Shown: positions 9,467 to 17,114 of the stretch, piece after piece
How the letters are laid out: each line of letters opens with the position of its first letter
Position numbering within the stretch: position 1 is the first letter of the stretch
Virus record (IMG/VR): IMGVR_UViG_3300021963_000390
Coordinates: 1 to 34,241 of that record
Source of the DNA: a virus
Direction: 5' to 3' (one strand)
DNA: 34,241 nucleotides
Translations under genes and position numbers: made by a program
Notes under the pieces: model-generated
What the model was told of the DNA's origin: nothing
What the model saw: only the letters and a program-made list of their open reading frames with translations
The model's database searches: none

Positions 9467-9919
9467 TTACTTTGCGTGGTATTGGGCTTCTGTCAGGATG
9501 CCAAGTTTGTATTTTCCCTCTGGCTTGTAAATTGTCAACTCTTGCTGACGCATCTCAGGCGCAAAGGATATGTGCATCCACCGACCGTATTCGTGAATCA
9601 TTTGGTCAAACTTAATGCCCGCCTTTATAACAAGCTGACATACTTCGTAAGGAGTGTGAGCAGAAGAAGAGCAGTCAATAGCCCAACCATCCATGTGGCT
9701 GGATACCTTAGAACCGCCAACAGCCACGTTGACATCAGGCAAGCGTAACCAAGAATTAACACGAAGAGCGCCTGTGACATTTCGCACCTCCTCCAACTGC
9801 TGTGCAGCCGACTTCATGTTTGCCATCTGTTGTTCATTGGGCTGATTGTTTATATTCATACGTATAGCAGTCTCGCTGTACGTCGCCTCGTCAAGGGTGA
9901 AGTGTTCGCTAAGGTTCAT
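9467..9919 (-). CDS. Endolysin, peptidase M15 family
   Basis: A 150-aa peptidoglycan peptidase. Seen: SSHMDGWAIDC around residues 73-83, giving the conserved SxHxxGxAxD zinc motif (H75, D82), and IHEYGRWMHISF at 108-119, with catalytic Glu110 and third zinc ligand His116. This is the VanY/L-alanyl-D-glutamate peptidase fold that many phages use as endolysin, cutting peptide cross-bridges or stems. No signal peptide is present, so export through the holin next door is expected. All active-site residues are intact. Confidence 0.9.
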   Translation of the reverse strand: MNLSEHFTLDEATYSETAIRMNINNQPNEQQMANMKSAAQQLEEVRNVTGALRVNSWLRLPDVNVAVGGSKVSSHMDGWAIDCSSSAHTPYEVCQLVIKAGIKFDQMIHEYGRWMHISFAPEMRQQELTIYKPEGKYKLGILTEAQYHAK

Positions 9920-10317
9920 TTTTTACCCTTTTGCATATCTATGATTTTCTCTAGCGTTCTACCGCCAAAGTAAAACGACATAATTAACATGCCCCACTGA
10001 CCAAGCAACTCCACATAGTTGTTATTGACTTCAACATCCCATGCAGACATCATCGCAAAGGTTGTGTAGGTAATTAGGATAAACACCAAGGTCATAGGAC
10101 GAATGTTCTTAGACAGCCAAGAGTCGCTACCCATGTCTGCTTTGAGGCGCTCAGTCAACTCATGTTGCTCAGACACATCGGCATTGAGTTTTGCCAACTC
10201 ACCGTTTTGTTGCATCTCAAGCAGTTTGAGTTTGGCTTGCTCTGCCTGTGCTGGGTCAGGAAATACCTTATCTAGTATCTTTCCACCAATGTCTAAAAGT
10301 GCGCCGATAGGTATCAT
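9916..10317 (-). CDS. Holin, 3TM/GTA-like family (probable)
   Basis: A 133-aa protein. It begins MIPIGALLDIGGKILDKVFP and continues DPAQAEQAKLKLLEMQ, a pattern I know from holins of the gene-transfer-agent 3TM type, then a helical Glu/Lys region, SWLSKNIRPMTLVFILITY with a first membrane segment, and a second hydrophobic stretch (LGQWGMLIMSFYFGG). Holins form lethal lesions in the inner membrane, timing endolysin release. It is adjacent to the peptidase with an ATGA overlap, the classic holin-endolysin pair. Confidence 0.78.
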   Translation of the reverse strand: MIPIGALLDIGGKILDKVFPDPAQAEQAKLKLLEMQQNGELAKLNADVSEQHELTERLKADMGSDSWLSKNIRPMTLVFILITYTTFAMMSAWDVEVNNNYVELLGQWGMLIMSFYFGGRTLEKIIDMQKGKK

Positions 10318-10640
10318 TTCTTGGCTCCAATCTTTGTTTCAATAACTGCAATGTGCATACGATTGACTTGGATGTCATCACGATTCTTTTGAATTTCTTT
10401 TTCTAAATCTTGGCGTAACTTCTCACGGGCTAACTCGGCGCCAGTATTGGTCGCCTGTTTATTGTCGGATGTCACCACAAGGCTAATCTTGCTGTTTAGG
10501 ATAGTCACTTCATGCGCCAAATTAGACAAGGCACTCATCAGATAGACAACGCAGGAAAACAAAAGCGGGAGAAGTGCAAATGTAATCTTTTCAATCAGTT
10601 GGTTTTTTGCTTCCATCGACTGTATTTTTTCCTCGCTCAT
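10314..10640 (-). CDS. Membrane/coiled-coil protein in lysis cassette
   Basis: A 108-aa protein with one transmembrane helix (ITFALLPLLFSCVVYLMSAL, about 19-38) and a C-terminal coiled coil of about 60 residues (LAREKLRQDLEKEIQKNRDD). The layout fits an inner-membrane spanin-like or antiholin protein, or a small tail-membrane contact protein. It is joined by ATGA overlaps to both the 58-aa gene and the holin, and it precedes the endolysin, so lysis control is the best inference. Confidence 0.68.
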   Translation of the reverse strand: MSEEKIQSMEAKNQLIEKITFALLPLLFSCVVYLMSALSNLAHEVTILNSKISLVVTSDNKQATNTGAELAREKLRQDLEKEIQKNRDDIQVNRMHIAVIETKIGAKK

Positions 10641-10813
10641 TTCTGTTCCTTTAGTTCGCGTTTGAGTTTACGAAGTTCTTTCATCTCTTGCTTGAGTTGC
10701 GCTCGCATATATAGGGTTTCCACGTATGCCATCGAGGTAACGCCCACAACAATACATATTGCAACTCCTATCAATACCCAGAAGATAAGTTTCGTAGTTG
10801 CCACATCGCCCAT
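10637..10813 (-). CDS. 58-aa membrane/coiled-coil protein in lysis cassette
   Basis: A short gene in another frame, from ATG 10813 to TGA at 10637. It encodes MGDVATTKLIFWVLIGVAIC, continuing into a hydrophobic helix up to about residue 30, then a basic/acidic amphipathic helix (RAQLKQEMKELRKLKREL). It overlaps the preceding gene by 43 bases and the following one by ATGA, filling what would otherwise be a 130-base gap. One transmembrane helix plus a charged coiled coil is the plan of inner-membrane spanins or antiholins; no outer-membrane lipoprotein partner is seen, so the role stays open. Confidence 0.68.
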   Translation of the reverse strand: MGDVATTKLIFWVLIGVAICIVVGVTSMAYVETLYMRAQLKQEMKELRKLKRELKEQK

Positions 10814-11484
10814 CCAAAAAACATTGATATAAACACAACTGCGACCCCACTACTTACCAACCCAATCAATTCAATCTCTTCTCGCTCTTGCTTCCACCTT
10901 GCTTGTCTAGCCCTGCGTATCATCTCTGCCCTAGCCCATTCCTGTTCACGTTCAATCTTGCCGTGCATCACTAAGAATCTGCTGTATAAGTCTTTCAACT
11001 CTGGCGGGGCGTAGACCATTGCCTCACGGGTTTGCTCCATCAACTTCTCCAACTGCAACTCAATCAATGCCCGCTCTATGGCTTTTTGACTGGTGTTTTG
11101 CGCTGGGTCGTAGTTGGTTTTGCTCTCCTCTTCTAGTTCAAGGTAATGGTTGTTAATCTGTTGTTGTGTGTCAAACAAGACCCCAAGGTTTGCCCCAATC
11201 TCGCTGATGAGTTTGAGTTCAAGTTCTTCGTAAGATTGTTTCTTTGCTGCGGCTTTGGCTTTCGCTTTTGCCACAGGCTTGGGCGCGTCGGCTGGCTCTG
11301 CGCGTTTAAACAGTCCAATGAACCAGTTAAATATGCCTTTGATAGCCTTAACATCGCTGATGACTCCCTCGACAGTTTTCTTAGCTCCTTCCAACTCCAT
11401 GCGTCCATCGTGGAGCATGTTGCATCCTGCTTTGATAAAGCCAACGGCTGCTTGGGCAGCGAGGAGAAGAGAGAAGGGGTCCAC
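10771..11484 (-). CDS. Membrane-anchored coiled-coil protein, GTG start
   Basis: A 237-aa protein. The only start that clears the collar stop is GTG at 11484, two codons past it; no Shine-Dalgarno is clear. The N terminus (DPFSLLLAAQAAVGFIKAGC) is an amphipathic or membrane-active helix that I have seen at the start of unnamed phage proteins. The middle is helical with a Lys/Ala-rich linker at 72-83, long coiled coil, and a single transmembrane helix near the C terminus (LIGLVSSGVAVVFISMFFGW). Its end overlaps the 58-aa gene by 43 bases. Function unknown; a lysis-cassette accessory is possible. Confidence 0.7.
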   Translation of the reverse strand: MDPFSLLLAAQAAVGFIKAGCNMLHDGRMELEGAKKTVEGVISDVKAIKGIFNWFIGLFKRAEPADAPKPVAKAKAKAAAKKQSYEELELKLISEIGANLGVLFDTQQQINNHYLELEEESKTNYDPAQNTSQKAIERALIELQLEKLMEQTREAMVYAPPELKDLYSRFLVMHGKIEREQEWARAEMIRRARQARWKQEREEIELIGLVSSGVAVVFISMFFGWAMWQLRNLSSGY

Positions 11485-11487
11485 ATC

Positions 11488-13020
11488 TTAGGTTTTGATA
11501 ATGAAGTGGATACCAAGAAATGGCGAGATAGTGGGTACCGTTGTACCAGAACCTGTACTACCTATGGTTGTGGTTAGGCTTGCAAATCCTGTTTGCGTGA
11601 CTTGTACCGAAGAAGATTGGTCGCCAAAATCAGCAACAGTCGGGCCTGATGGTTGTCCTGTTATTTGATACGCTCGACCAACAGCGTGTGTGTGACCTGC
11701 GTCTGTTGTTGTTGCAGAGTGGCTATGGCTTGGTATGTTTGTCGCTGCTAGCGTAGTTGTTGCCGCACCGCCAGTAGAAGCTAAAGTAAGAGCAGCCTGA
11801 GTTCCTGTAATAGCCGTACTTGATACTGCTTGAGAAACGCTAACCGTGTAATCCCCTATACCCCCAAATGTCCCAGAAACAAAGCCAGTAATAATTGTTC
11901 CAGATGATATACCTGTACCAGTAATAACTTGATTTATTGCCAATGCGCCTGACGCCACCGCTGTTACAGTCAAAGTTGTAGAAGCAATAGAACCCGTAAA
12001 CCCAGAAGAAGTACCCGCAGTAACACCAATAGGCATACTACCGCTGAAGTTAGGCAGGTTAAATGTTGTTGAGCCGTCGCCTACACCGAAAGTTGTAGCT
12101 ATAAGAGCAAACAACGCAGAATAAGTTGCCCTACTAACCGCAGTTCCATTACAAAATAAATAGCCTGTAGGCGCGGAGGCTACGCCCCACATAAAAATAG
12201 AGCCTGTTGGAGCGCCAGTTGATTTGGCGAATGATGTAGTTGCTATATTGGTTGAGTCGTCAACAATATTAGTGGTAGTAGACGTTGCTCCAGCAGCACC
12301 CGTCATTGCTGTACCAGTTAAAACAGATTGGGAAATACTAACCGTGTAAATTCCAATACCCCCAAGTGTTCCAGAAACAAATGCTGTAATTTGGGTGTTG
12401 GCAGTAACACCAACTCCAGTTATAAACTGCCCAACATAAAGAGTACCACTTGCTACAGCAGATACATTTAAAACCGTACCAGCACCGCCAGCACCGTTAG
12501 ATATAGTTGCCGTAAAACTTGTCTGAGCGTGCGCTTTAATAGACCCTGCGGTTAAAACATCTCCTACAGTTAAATCTTCCCCTACGGTTAAATCTTTCAT
12601 GTAATTAGTGGCTACCACAATATCTGTACCAGCGCTGTTCATCACCAAAGCAACTTTGGCTCCCATAGGCACGGAAACACCAGTCTGCCCAGATACTTTG
12701 ACTGTTATTGCAAACCCACCTGTGGTGGCGTTGGATATGAAGTACAGTTTTTTATTGGTTGGAACAATTAAACTACGCGCCGCTGTTAGAGCGCCAGTGC
12801 ACTCAATAAACATGTTTCTTGCGTTGTTTGTTGCAGTTGACGCGCCACTGGTTATTGTCATGGTCTGGTCTGCATCAGCCATAGCCTGCGTTACCACCCC
12901 AGATATAGCTTGCTCAATTAGAGTGCCGAGGTTGGAGTTGGTCGTAGACCCCCAGTTACCAGCTTGGTCGCCAGAACCAATAAGCTCAATGCCTAGGTTG
13001 GTTGAATAGGTACTTGACAT
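11488..13020 (-). CDS. Tail collar fibre protein with inserted beta domain
   Basis: A 510-aa protein. Residues 1-140 are an N-terminal beta attachment domain ([20 protein letters not shown]). Residues 168-241 are a beta module ([27 protein letters not shown]). A phage tail-collar domain starts at 271 ([40 protein letters not shown]), is interrupted by a second copy of the module at about 338-408, and resumes at 411 ([20 protein letters not shown], then SHSHS and GHTHA, typical metal-binding His motifs of collar/needle fibres). Host receptor binding is the known role of collar-domain fibres. Good AAGGAT site before ATG. Confidence 0.85.
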   Translation of the reverse strand: MSSTYSTNLGIELIGSGDQAGNWGSTTNSNLGTLIEQAISGVVTQAMADADQTMTITSGASTATNNARNMFIECTGALTAARSLIVPTNKKLYFISNATTGGFAITVKVSGQTGVSVPMGAKVALVMNSAGTDIVVATNYMKDLTVGEDLTVGDVLTAGSIKAHAQTSFTATISNGAGGAGTVLNVSAVASGTLYVGQFITGVGVTANTQITAFVSGTLGGIGIYTVSISQSVLTGTAMTGAAGATSTTTNIVDDSTNIATTSFAKSTGAPTGSIFMWGVASAPTGYLFCNGTAVSRATYSALFALIATTFGVGDGSTTFNLPNFSGSMPIGVTAGTSSGFTGSIASTTLTVTAVASGALAINQVITGTGISSGTIITGFVSGTFGGIGDYTVSVSQAVSSTAITGTQAALTLASTGGAATTTLAATNIPSHSHSATTTDAGHTHAVGRAYQITGQPSGPTVADFGDQSSSVQVTQTGFASLTTTIGSTGSGTTVPTISPFLGIHFIIKT

Positions 13021-13023
13021 AGT

Positions 13024-13293
13024 TTATCCTTTTGGGTATTTAGCTTTGACCGCTTGGCAGTCGGCTATGTATTTGGCAATCTGCGCTTGGTCATCTTTGA
13101 CTACGCCGTCTAAGTAGTCAGTCATGGGTGGGTACTCTGCTTGGCGTTTGGCTATGTAGGCTTCTGGGTCAGTCCATGCGTTGACTGCGTTCATATCAAT
13201 TTCAACTTTATTTCCATCTTTATCAAATGCACCTACGCTGTCAGAAATAGTGACAACATTTGTGTAAAGAGCATAAATTGCTTTGTGGTTCAT
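13024..13293 (-). CDS. Fibre-partner / tail assembly-like small protein (cassette 3)
   Basis: An 89-aa protein from ATG 13293, chosen because it makes an ATGA overlap with the preceding stop; extension to 13338 would only add codons antiparallel in role to the upstream gene. It reads MNHKAIYALYTNVVTISDSV, then NAVNAWTDPEAYIAKRQAEY, PPMTDYLDGVVKDDQ and IADCQAVKAKYPKG. The YPPMTDYLDGVVK stretch resembles phage tail assembly chaperone-like proteins. It directly precedes the collar fibre. Confidence 0.68.
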   Translation of the reverse strand: MNHKAIYALYTNVVTISDSVGAFDKDGNKVEIDMNAVNAWTDPEAYIAKRQAEYPPMTDYLDGVVKDDQAQIAKYIADCQAVKAKYPKG

Positions 13294-13865
13294 GCCGCTA
13301 TCTCCATTACCGTAATCGTTGAAGAAAATCTTGGACAAATAATTGAGTCAGCATCATTCTGAGTTCTGTTTAAGTATACTGGCTGACCAGAAGCATCTGT
13401 ACCCAAATTTACTTGATAGGTTGTTGATGAAGTTGTTGACGGAGAATCTAAAAAAGAAAAAGATACAGGAACTGCGGTGTTTACATCGTTGTAATAACCT
13501 CTTGCGTTTATGCCGGGTCTACCTCCCGACCCAGTTCCAGCCCCTATTACTGTTGAACTTCTAAGTAGCAAAACTATTGCTTGTGCAGTAGCAGCCGTAC
13601 CATTCATACCGCCAATATTTACAGCTACAAGAATTTTACTTGTTGCATTTGATGGCGTAATTGATGCAGATAATCCAGTTACAGCGGCACCCGTAGCAGT
13701 TAATGAGCCACCAGAAGCAGTAACAGTAGTACTTGTAGAAAATGTAGTAGTCAATGTTGTGCTTACCACTTGCAATACCCTACCAGAAGATGCTTGCACC
13801 GCAGAAGCACTACCCGCTGTTACTGGGAATGTAATACCGGCAGTTCCATCAATAAGTACAGTCAT
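13290..13865 (-). CDS. Fibre/tail-tip beta protein (cassette 3)
   Basis: A 191-aa protein: MTVLIDGTAGITFPVTAGSA at the N terminus, a form seen in many phage fibre-associated proteins, then VTGLSASITPSNATSKILVA and NIGG, and a C-terminal part QPVYLNRTQNDADSIICPRF with strands. The TPSNATSKILV element is a recurrent phage structural domain, probably a jelly-roll. It is coupled to neighbours by TAATG and ATGA. Confidence 0.72.
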   Translation of the reverse strand: MTVLIDGTAGITFPVTAGSASAVQASSGRVLQVVSTTLTTTFSTSTTVTASGGSLTATGAAVTGLSASITPSNATSKILVAVNIGGMNGTAATAQAIVLLLRSSTVIGAGTGSGGRPGINARGYYNDVNTAVPVSFSFLDSPSTTSSTTYQVNLGTDASGQPVYLNRTQNDADSIICPRFSSTITVMEIAA

Positions 13866-14113
13866 TATGAAATCCCCAGTGCCTGTTTAAGTTTTGCCAA
13901 CTCTGTTGGATTGGCAATAATTTGTTCCGCTAGGCTTAGTACAGGCACATCCACTACTACTAATGGAACAGGGCTGATGAACACACCGTCAATAAACTTA
14001 TGTTGCGTTGTAATATCTTCGGTACAGTCAACCCATATTAACGCTTCATGTACTGGAAAGGTGTTGGCGCGAATTTCCGCTATGCGCCCAGATGGTTCAA
14101 TAAGTGCTTTCAT
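13865..14113 (-). CDS. Fibre-partner small protein (cassette 2)
   Basis: An 82-aa protein: MKALIEPSGRIAEIRANTFP, a beta region EALIWVDCTEDITTQHKFID, and the shared C-terminal tag IIANPTELAKLKQALGIS. Only the tag is clearly like the protein at 14921-15190; the body differs. This suggests a conserved docking helix with variable bodies. Overlaps the fibre above by ATGA and the next by TAATG. Confidence 0.68.
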   Translation of the reverse strand: MKALIEPSGRIAEIRANTFPVHEALIWVDCTEDITTQHKFIDGVFISPVPLVVVDVPVLSLAEQIIANPTELAKLKQALGIS

Positions 14114-14974
14114 ACGTAAAACTCCTCTACAACGACAATTCCAGCAGCGCCATTACCACCGGAAACCGCACCTTGCCCGCCAAGACTAGCGCCGCCACCG
14201 CCGCCCGCCCCATATTGAGTAGCCGCCGCCGAGATTGCGCTACTCTGCACCCCTTCAGGGCCTGCACATAAAAAAGAAGCACCTCCACTTCCTCCTACAC
14301 CCCTATTAGGGGAGGCAAAAGAAAAACCAAATCCACCAGAACCGCCTGTTAGGTTAAAACTTCCGCCAGAACCAACGCCTCCTGTAGATGTAGAGCCGCC
14401 TTCGGTGTTTTGACCTGTATTTGAAATTGTTGGACAACCTAATCCAGCACTGCCGCCCGTGGCGGAACAATGTGAGCCAAAACTAGATGTGCCGCCCGCG
14501 CTTCCGTTGCCACCGCTAGTCCCGCCGCCACCAAGCGCACCAACAGTGACTGTTTCGGTAGCACCAACTGAGGAAGCACTAATAATTTCAATAGCCGTAC
14601 CACCACCACCACCTCCTGTGGCGGCAGAATTAAATCCACCTGCGTTTGCTGCCGCACTGCCACCTCCACCACCACCGCCAACTACCGTTACTTTGATAGA
14701 TTTAACACCGCTTGGTTTTGTGTAAGTACTAGTACCAGAGGCAGTAAAGACTTGAATCGTTGTACCGCCCGCCACAGCATTTGTAAAAGTAACAATCTGT
14801 GCTGCACTAATACTTACCGCAGTCGTTTCATTAGTTTGAATATTTAGGATGCCGCTGTCATCTCCCGTAGAGATTAGCCCCCCGTTATTTGTGCTTGTGC
14901 CGTTAATGCTTGATGCCATGCTAGATTCCTAACGCTTGTTTAAGTTTTGCTAACTCTGTTGGGTTAGCAAGAAT
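13883..14974. repeat. Duplicated DNA encoding the partner C-terminal tag
   Basis: The segments near 13883-13914 and 14937-14968 share TGTTTAAGTTTTGC and AACTCTGTTGG with few changes, encoding ANPTELAKLKQAL in both partner genes. The span given covers both copies and the fibre gene between; only the ends are the repeat. It marks a past cassette duplication. Confidence 0.6.
14110..14919 (-). CDS. Glycine-rich tail fibre / adhesin (cassette 2)
   Basis: A 269-aa protein with an N-terminal segment like that of many phage fibres (GILNIQTNETTAVSISAAQ), then IQVFTASGTSTYTKPSGVKS, equivalent to QVFTSASGTYTTPTGCK in cassette 1, then long Gly runs and a closing AAGIVVVEEFYV, equivalent to SGIIIVMEYY. 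It is therefore a paralogue of the 15192-15905 fibre with an expanded Gly domain containing several Cys and Ser. The start is 1 base after the stop of the upstream gene, and the stop overlaps the next gene by ATGA. Confidence 0.75.
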   Translation of the reverse strand: MASSINGTSTNNGGLISTGDDSGILNIQTNETTAVSISAAQIVTFTNAVAGGTTIQVFTASGTSTYTKPSGVKSIKVTVVGGGGGGGSAAANAGGFNSAATGGGGGGTAIEIISASSVGATETVTVGALGGGGTSGGNGSAGGTSSFGSHCSATGGSAGLGCPTISNTGQNTEGGSTSTGGVGSGGSFNLTGGSGGFGFSFASPNRGVGGSGGASFLCAGPEGVQSSAISAAATQYGAGGGGGASLGGQGAVSGGNGAAGIVVVEEFYV

Positions 14975-15190
14975 CATATCGGTTAAAGACATAGGCGCTG
15001 GCATTTCAACAACCACGGGTGGGTTAGGGTCAGTAAATTGACCATTAGCATAAGTCCAGCCCGGACTAACTCTATCCGCCTGAATAGCCACATGCCCTGC
15101 TTCAAAACCGGGCGGAGGCGTTGTTGGCTGTGACTCATATTCAATAACGTTGATAACAACGCCATCTTTAACGATTGCGTAGGTTTGCAT
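14921..15190 (-). CDS. Fibre-partner small protein (cassette 1)
   Basis: An 89-aa protein: MQTYAIVKDGVVINVIEYES, GWTYANGQFTDPNPP, and a helical C terminus MSLTDMILANPTELAKLKQA followed by LGI. The N-terminal beta part resembles small proteins found after tail fibre genes, including tail fibre assembly proteins. The C-terminal 17 residues are nearly identical to those of the gene at 13865-14113. GGAG inside the end of the fibre gene serves as its ribosome site. A chaperone or assembly role is inferred. Confidence 0.68.
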   Translation of the reverse strand: MQTYAIVKDGVVINVIEYESQPTTPPPGFEAGHVAIQADRVSPGWTYANGQFTDPNPPVVVEMPAPMSLTDMILANPTELAKLKQALGI

Positions 15191-15191
15191 T

Positions 15192-15905
15192 TTAGTAATA
15201 CTCCATCACTATGATTATTCCCGACCCGCCAGCGCCACCTGCGTAAGTCCCGGCTGTACCACCATTACCGCCAATGCCGATGGCGTACGAGTAAGTTGCT
15301 GCCGGAGAACTAATAAGACTTTCAGCATATCCACCTGCACCACCACCACCAGCAGCATTTACGGCACCAGCACTTGCACCGCCCCCGCCACCGCCAGCAC
15401 CAGTATTTGCTGCGGCGGCAGAACCAGCAGCTTGGTATGTGCCGCCCTTACCCGCACCGCCAATAAAAGTTCCACCGCCAGTCCCGCCAGCCCCGTCACC
15501 GTCTTTACCGCCCGGGCTACCTGAACTACCAGTTCCATTTATGACATTTGCTCCTGTGCTGCTGCCTCCACCCCCACCGGGGCCACCCACAGATGCACCG
15601 CTGCTGCCACCAGAGCCGCCATTTGAGGTAATAGCCCCAAATGTTGAATTACCCCCCGAAGCGCCGGGATTTGTCGCCGAAGCACCGCCGCCTCCGCCAC
15701 CACCAAGGCACCTTACCCAAATTGCTTTGCACCCAGTAGGGGTTGTGTATGTGCCAGAAGCAGAAGTAAATACTTGAACAGTTTTAGTTGTTAAAGATAC
15801 TGTGCCTGTTAATGTAGGTAAAGTAAGTGTGGGCGTTCCAGCAACTGCTGGTGCAGATATGGTTACTGTTCCTGATGTGTCGCCTGAGATGACTACTGAA
15901 CTCAT
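15192..15905 (-). CDS. Glycine-rich tail fibre / adhesin (cassette 1)
   Basis: A 237-aa protein. Residues 1-60 are beta-rich (TVTISAPAVAGTPTLTLPTL), then a strand module QVFTSASGTYTTPTGCKAIW VRC, followed from about residue 70 by long glycine runs (GGGGGGG, GGPGGGGG, GGAGGGG) to near the end, which closes with SGIIIVMEYY. Poly-Gly sandwich adhesins exist in T-even type phages (gp38-like), and the same layout is used by many aquatic phage fibres. It is followed at once by a small partner gene. Confidence 0.75.
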   Translation of the reverse strand: MSSVVISGDTSGTVTISAPAVAGTPTLTLPTLTGTVSLTTKTVQVFTSASGTYTTPTGCKAIWVRCLGGGGGGGASATNPGASGGNSTFGAITSNGGSGGSSGASVGGPGGGGGSSTGANVINGTGSSGSPGGKDGDGAGGTGGGTFIGGAGKGGTYQAAGSAAAANTGAGGGGGGASAGAVNAAGGGGAGGYAESLISSPAATYSYAIGIGGNGGTAGTYAGGAGGSGIIIVMEYY

Positions 15906-15914
15906 ACCTTATCC

Positions 15915-16379
15915 TTACAAAACCAACCAGCGTTGACCGCTGGCTACAGTTACAGATTTACCACTAGCGATAGTTATTGGCCCAACGGAAAATCCGTTTT
16001 GCCCAGTGGTAATTGAAGCATTTACAGTTACTTCCGAAGCGTTTAAATTAATTGCACCAATACCACCACCCACAGCGTTTGCTGAATACCCCGCAGGATA
16101 GGTTACAAATACATTGACTGTCCCAGAGAACGTAACTGCACTACCAGAATTACTGGAAGCAATAACAGTCGTACGTGCAAGAGTTGTGGTTGACAAAGTG
16201 TACGTGCCGATACCTACTTCCCAGTTGCCAGAAGCGTCAGTGGCTGCATAGTATGTTGTATTGGTATTACCAATAACAGTAAACGCTTGAAAGCCCGTGA
16301 CAGAGCCAGATAATGTAAAACTTACCGTGGTGTTGGCTGTGCCAGTCTGCTGTACTCGGTCTGCTAATACAAATGCCAT
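15915..16379 (-). CDS. Tail/fibre-base structural protein
   Basis: A 154-aa protein starting MAFVLADRVQQTGTANTTVS. It contains GSVTGFQAFTVIGNTNTTYY, ASGNWEVGIGTYTLSTTTLA and VNVFVTYPAGYS: a compact beta domain that I recognise as very common just upstream of fibre genes in aquatic phages. The C-terminal 50 residues (NASITTGQNGFSVGPITIAS; GKSVTVASGQRWLVL) form another strand-rich unit. Probably a fibre-attachment or virion surface protein; exact role unknown. Confidence 0.75.
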   Translation of the reverse strand: MAFVLADRVQQTGTANTTVSFTLSGSVTGFQAFTVIGNTNTTYYAATDASGNWEVGIGTYTLSTTTLARTTVIASSNSGSAVTFSGTVNVFVTYPAGYSANAVGGGIGAINLNASEVTVNASITTGQNGFSVGPITIASGKSVTVASGQRWLVL

Positions 16380-16387
16380 ATCGCCCC

Positions 16388-17101
16388 TTATCCCTTAACG
16401 GGAATTGCTGCGCCCCTAAATGTGTACGTACCTGTATGGTTTAAACGCACCCACGGAGCGGCATAAACACTGATGCCATTTTCTCTACAAAGCCCACAAA
16501 ATGCGTAGTCTTCGGTAAGCTGTTTACGCAACACAGGGTCTTTCTTGAGGAAGAAGTACTCGTACAACACGGTTTCATCGTCATCTAAATACGTGTCAAC
16601 CTTGTCTTTTAGTTGCTCCATGACTTCTTTTTTAATGAGCATGAAACCTGTGCCTAGCCCCGTAACCTCTACCGGCTCGTTAATTTTAACGGCCTTCTCA
16701 CGCTCGTAATCCAACAAGTTAATCACCAAGTCCCCTGCGTAGAACTCTAGTTGGTCAGTAGGAACATCATTCTTAACCGCTTCTTTCACACGTTCCCAAT
16801 TCATAACCTTTTTAGGGTAAACCCCAGCAATAACGCCTTTATCTGCTTCAATCATGCTGACAATATCGTTTGCATCAAACCCAATATCTGCGTCAATAAA
16901 CAACATATGTGTAAAGTCATGCTTTACAAAAATAGATGCCAATTTGTTTCTGGCGTTTGTGATTAGGCTGTCGTTATAGATGAACGCAAATGATGTTTGA
17001 ATGCCTTTGTTGCCAAGGATTGGCACAATGTTTATCATGGAGTTGGTGTACTGTCCGGTACACATGCCCCCATACATCGGCGTTGCAATCATCAATTTCA
17101 T
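16388..17101 (-). CDS. Glycosyltransferase-like protein, GT-A type (copy 2)
   Basis: A 237-aa protein with the same ordered motifs as the copy at 23979-24728: KLMIATPMYGG (2-12), SLITNARNKL at 45-54, DAD at 70-72 in LFIDADIG, GVYPKKVM at 93-100, GTGFMLI at 150-156, EDYAFC at 197-202 and His222. The DxD and C-terminal acidic/His positions fit metal-dependent sugar transfer. It lies between the repeat fibre and the fibre cassettes, with AAGGAG before ATG. A likely acceptor is a nearby fibre or the host envelope, but the sequence cannot decide. The two copies are well diverged. Confidence 0.8.
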   Translation of the reverse strand: MKLMIATPMYGGMCTGQYTNSMINIVPILGNKGIQTSFAFIYNDSLITNARNKLASIFVKHDFTHMLFIDADIGFDANDIVSMIEADKGVIAGVYPKKVMNWERVKEAVKNDVPTDQLEFYAGDLVINLLDYEREKAVKINEPVEVTGLGTGFMLIKKEVMEQLKDKVDTYLDDDETVLYEYFFLKKDPVLRKQLTEDYAFCGLCRENGISVYAAPWVRLNHTGTYTFRGAAIPVKG

Positions 17102-17114
17102 CCGTACTCCTTAG

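Noticed and set aside
10668-10850. A 60-codon minus-strand frame overlapping the lysis genes
   Set aside because: It competes with the 58-aa frame, which has ATGA coupling and a clear membrane helix; this one is Cys/Tyr-rich and without a ribosome site.
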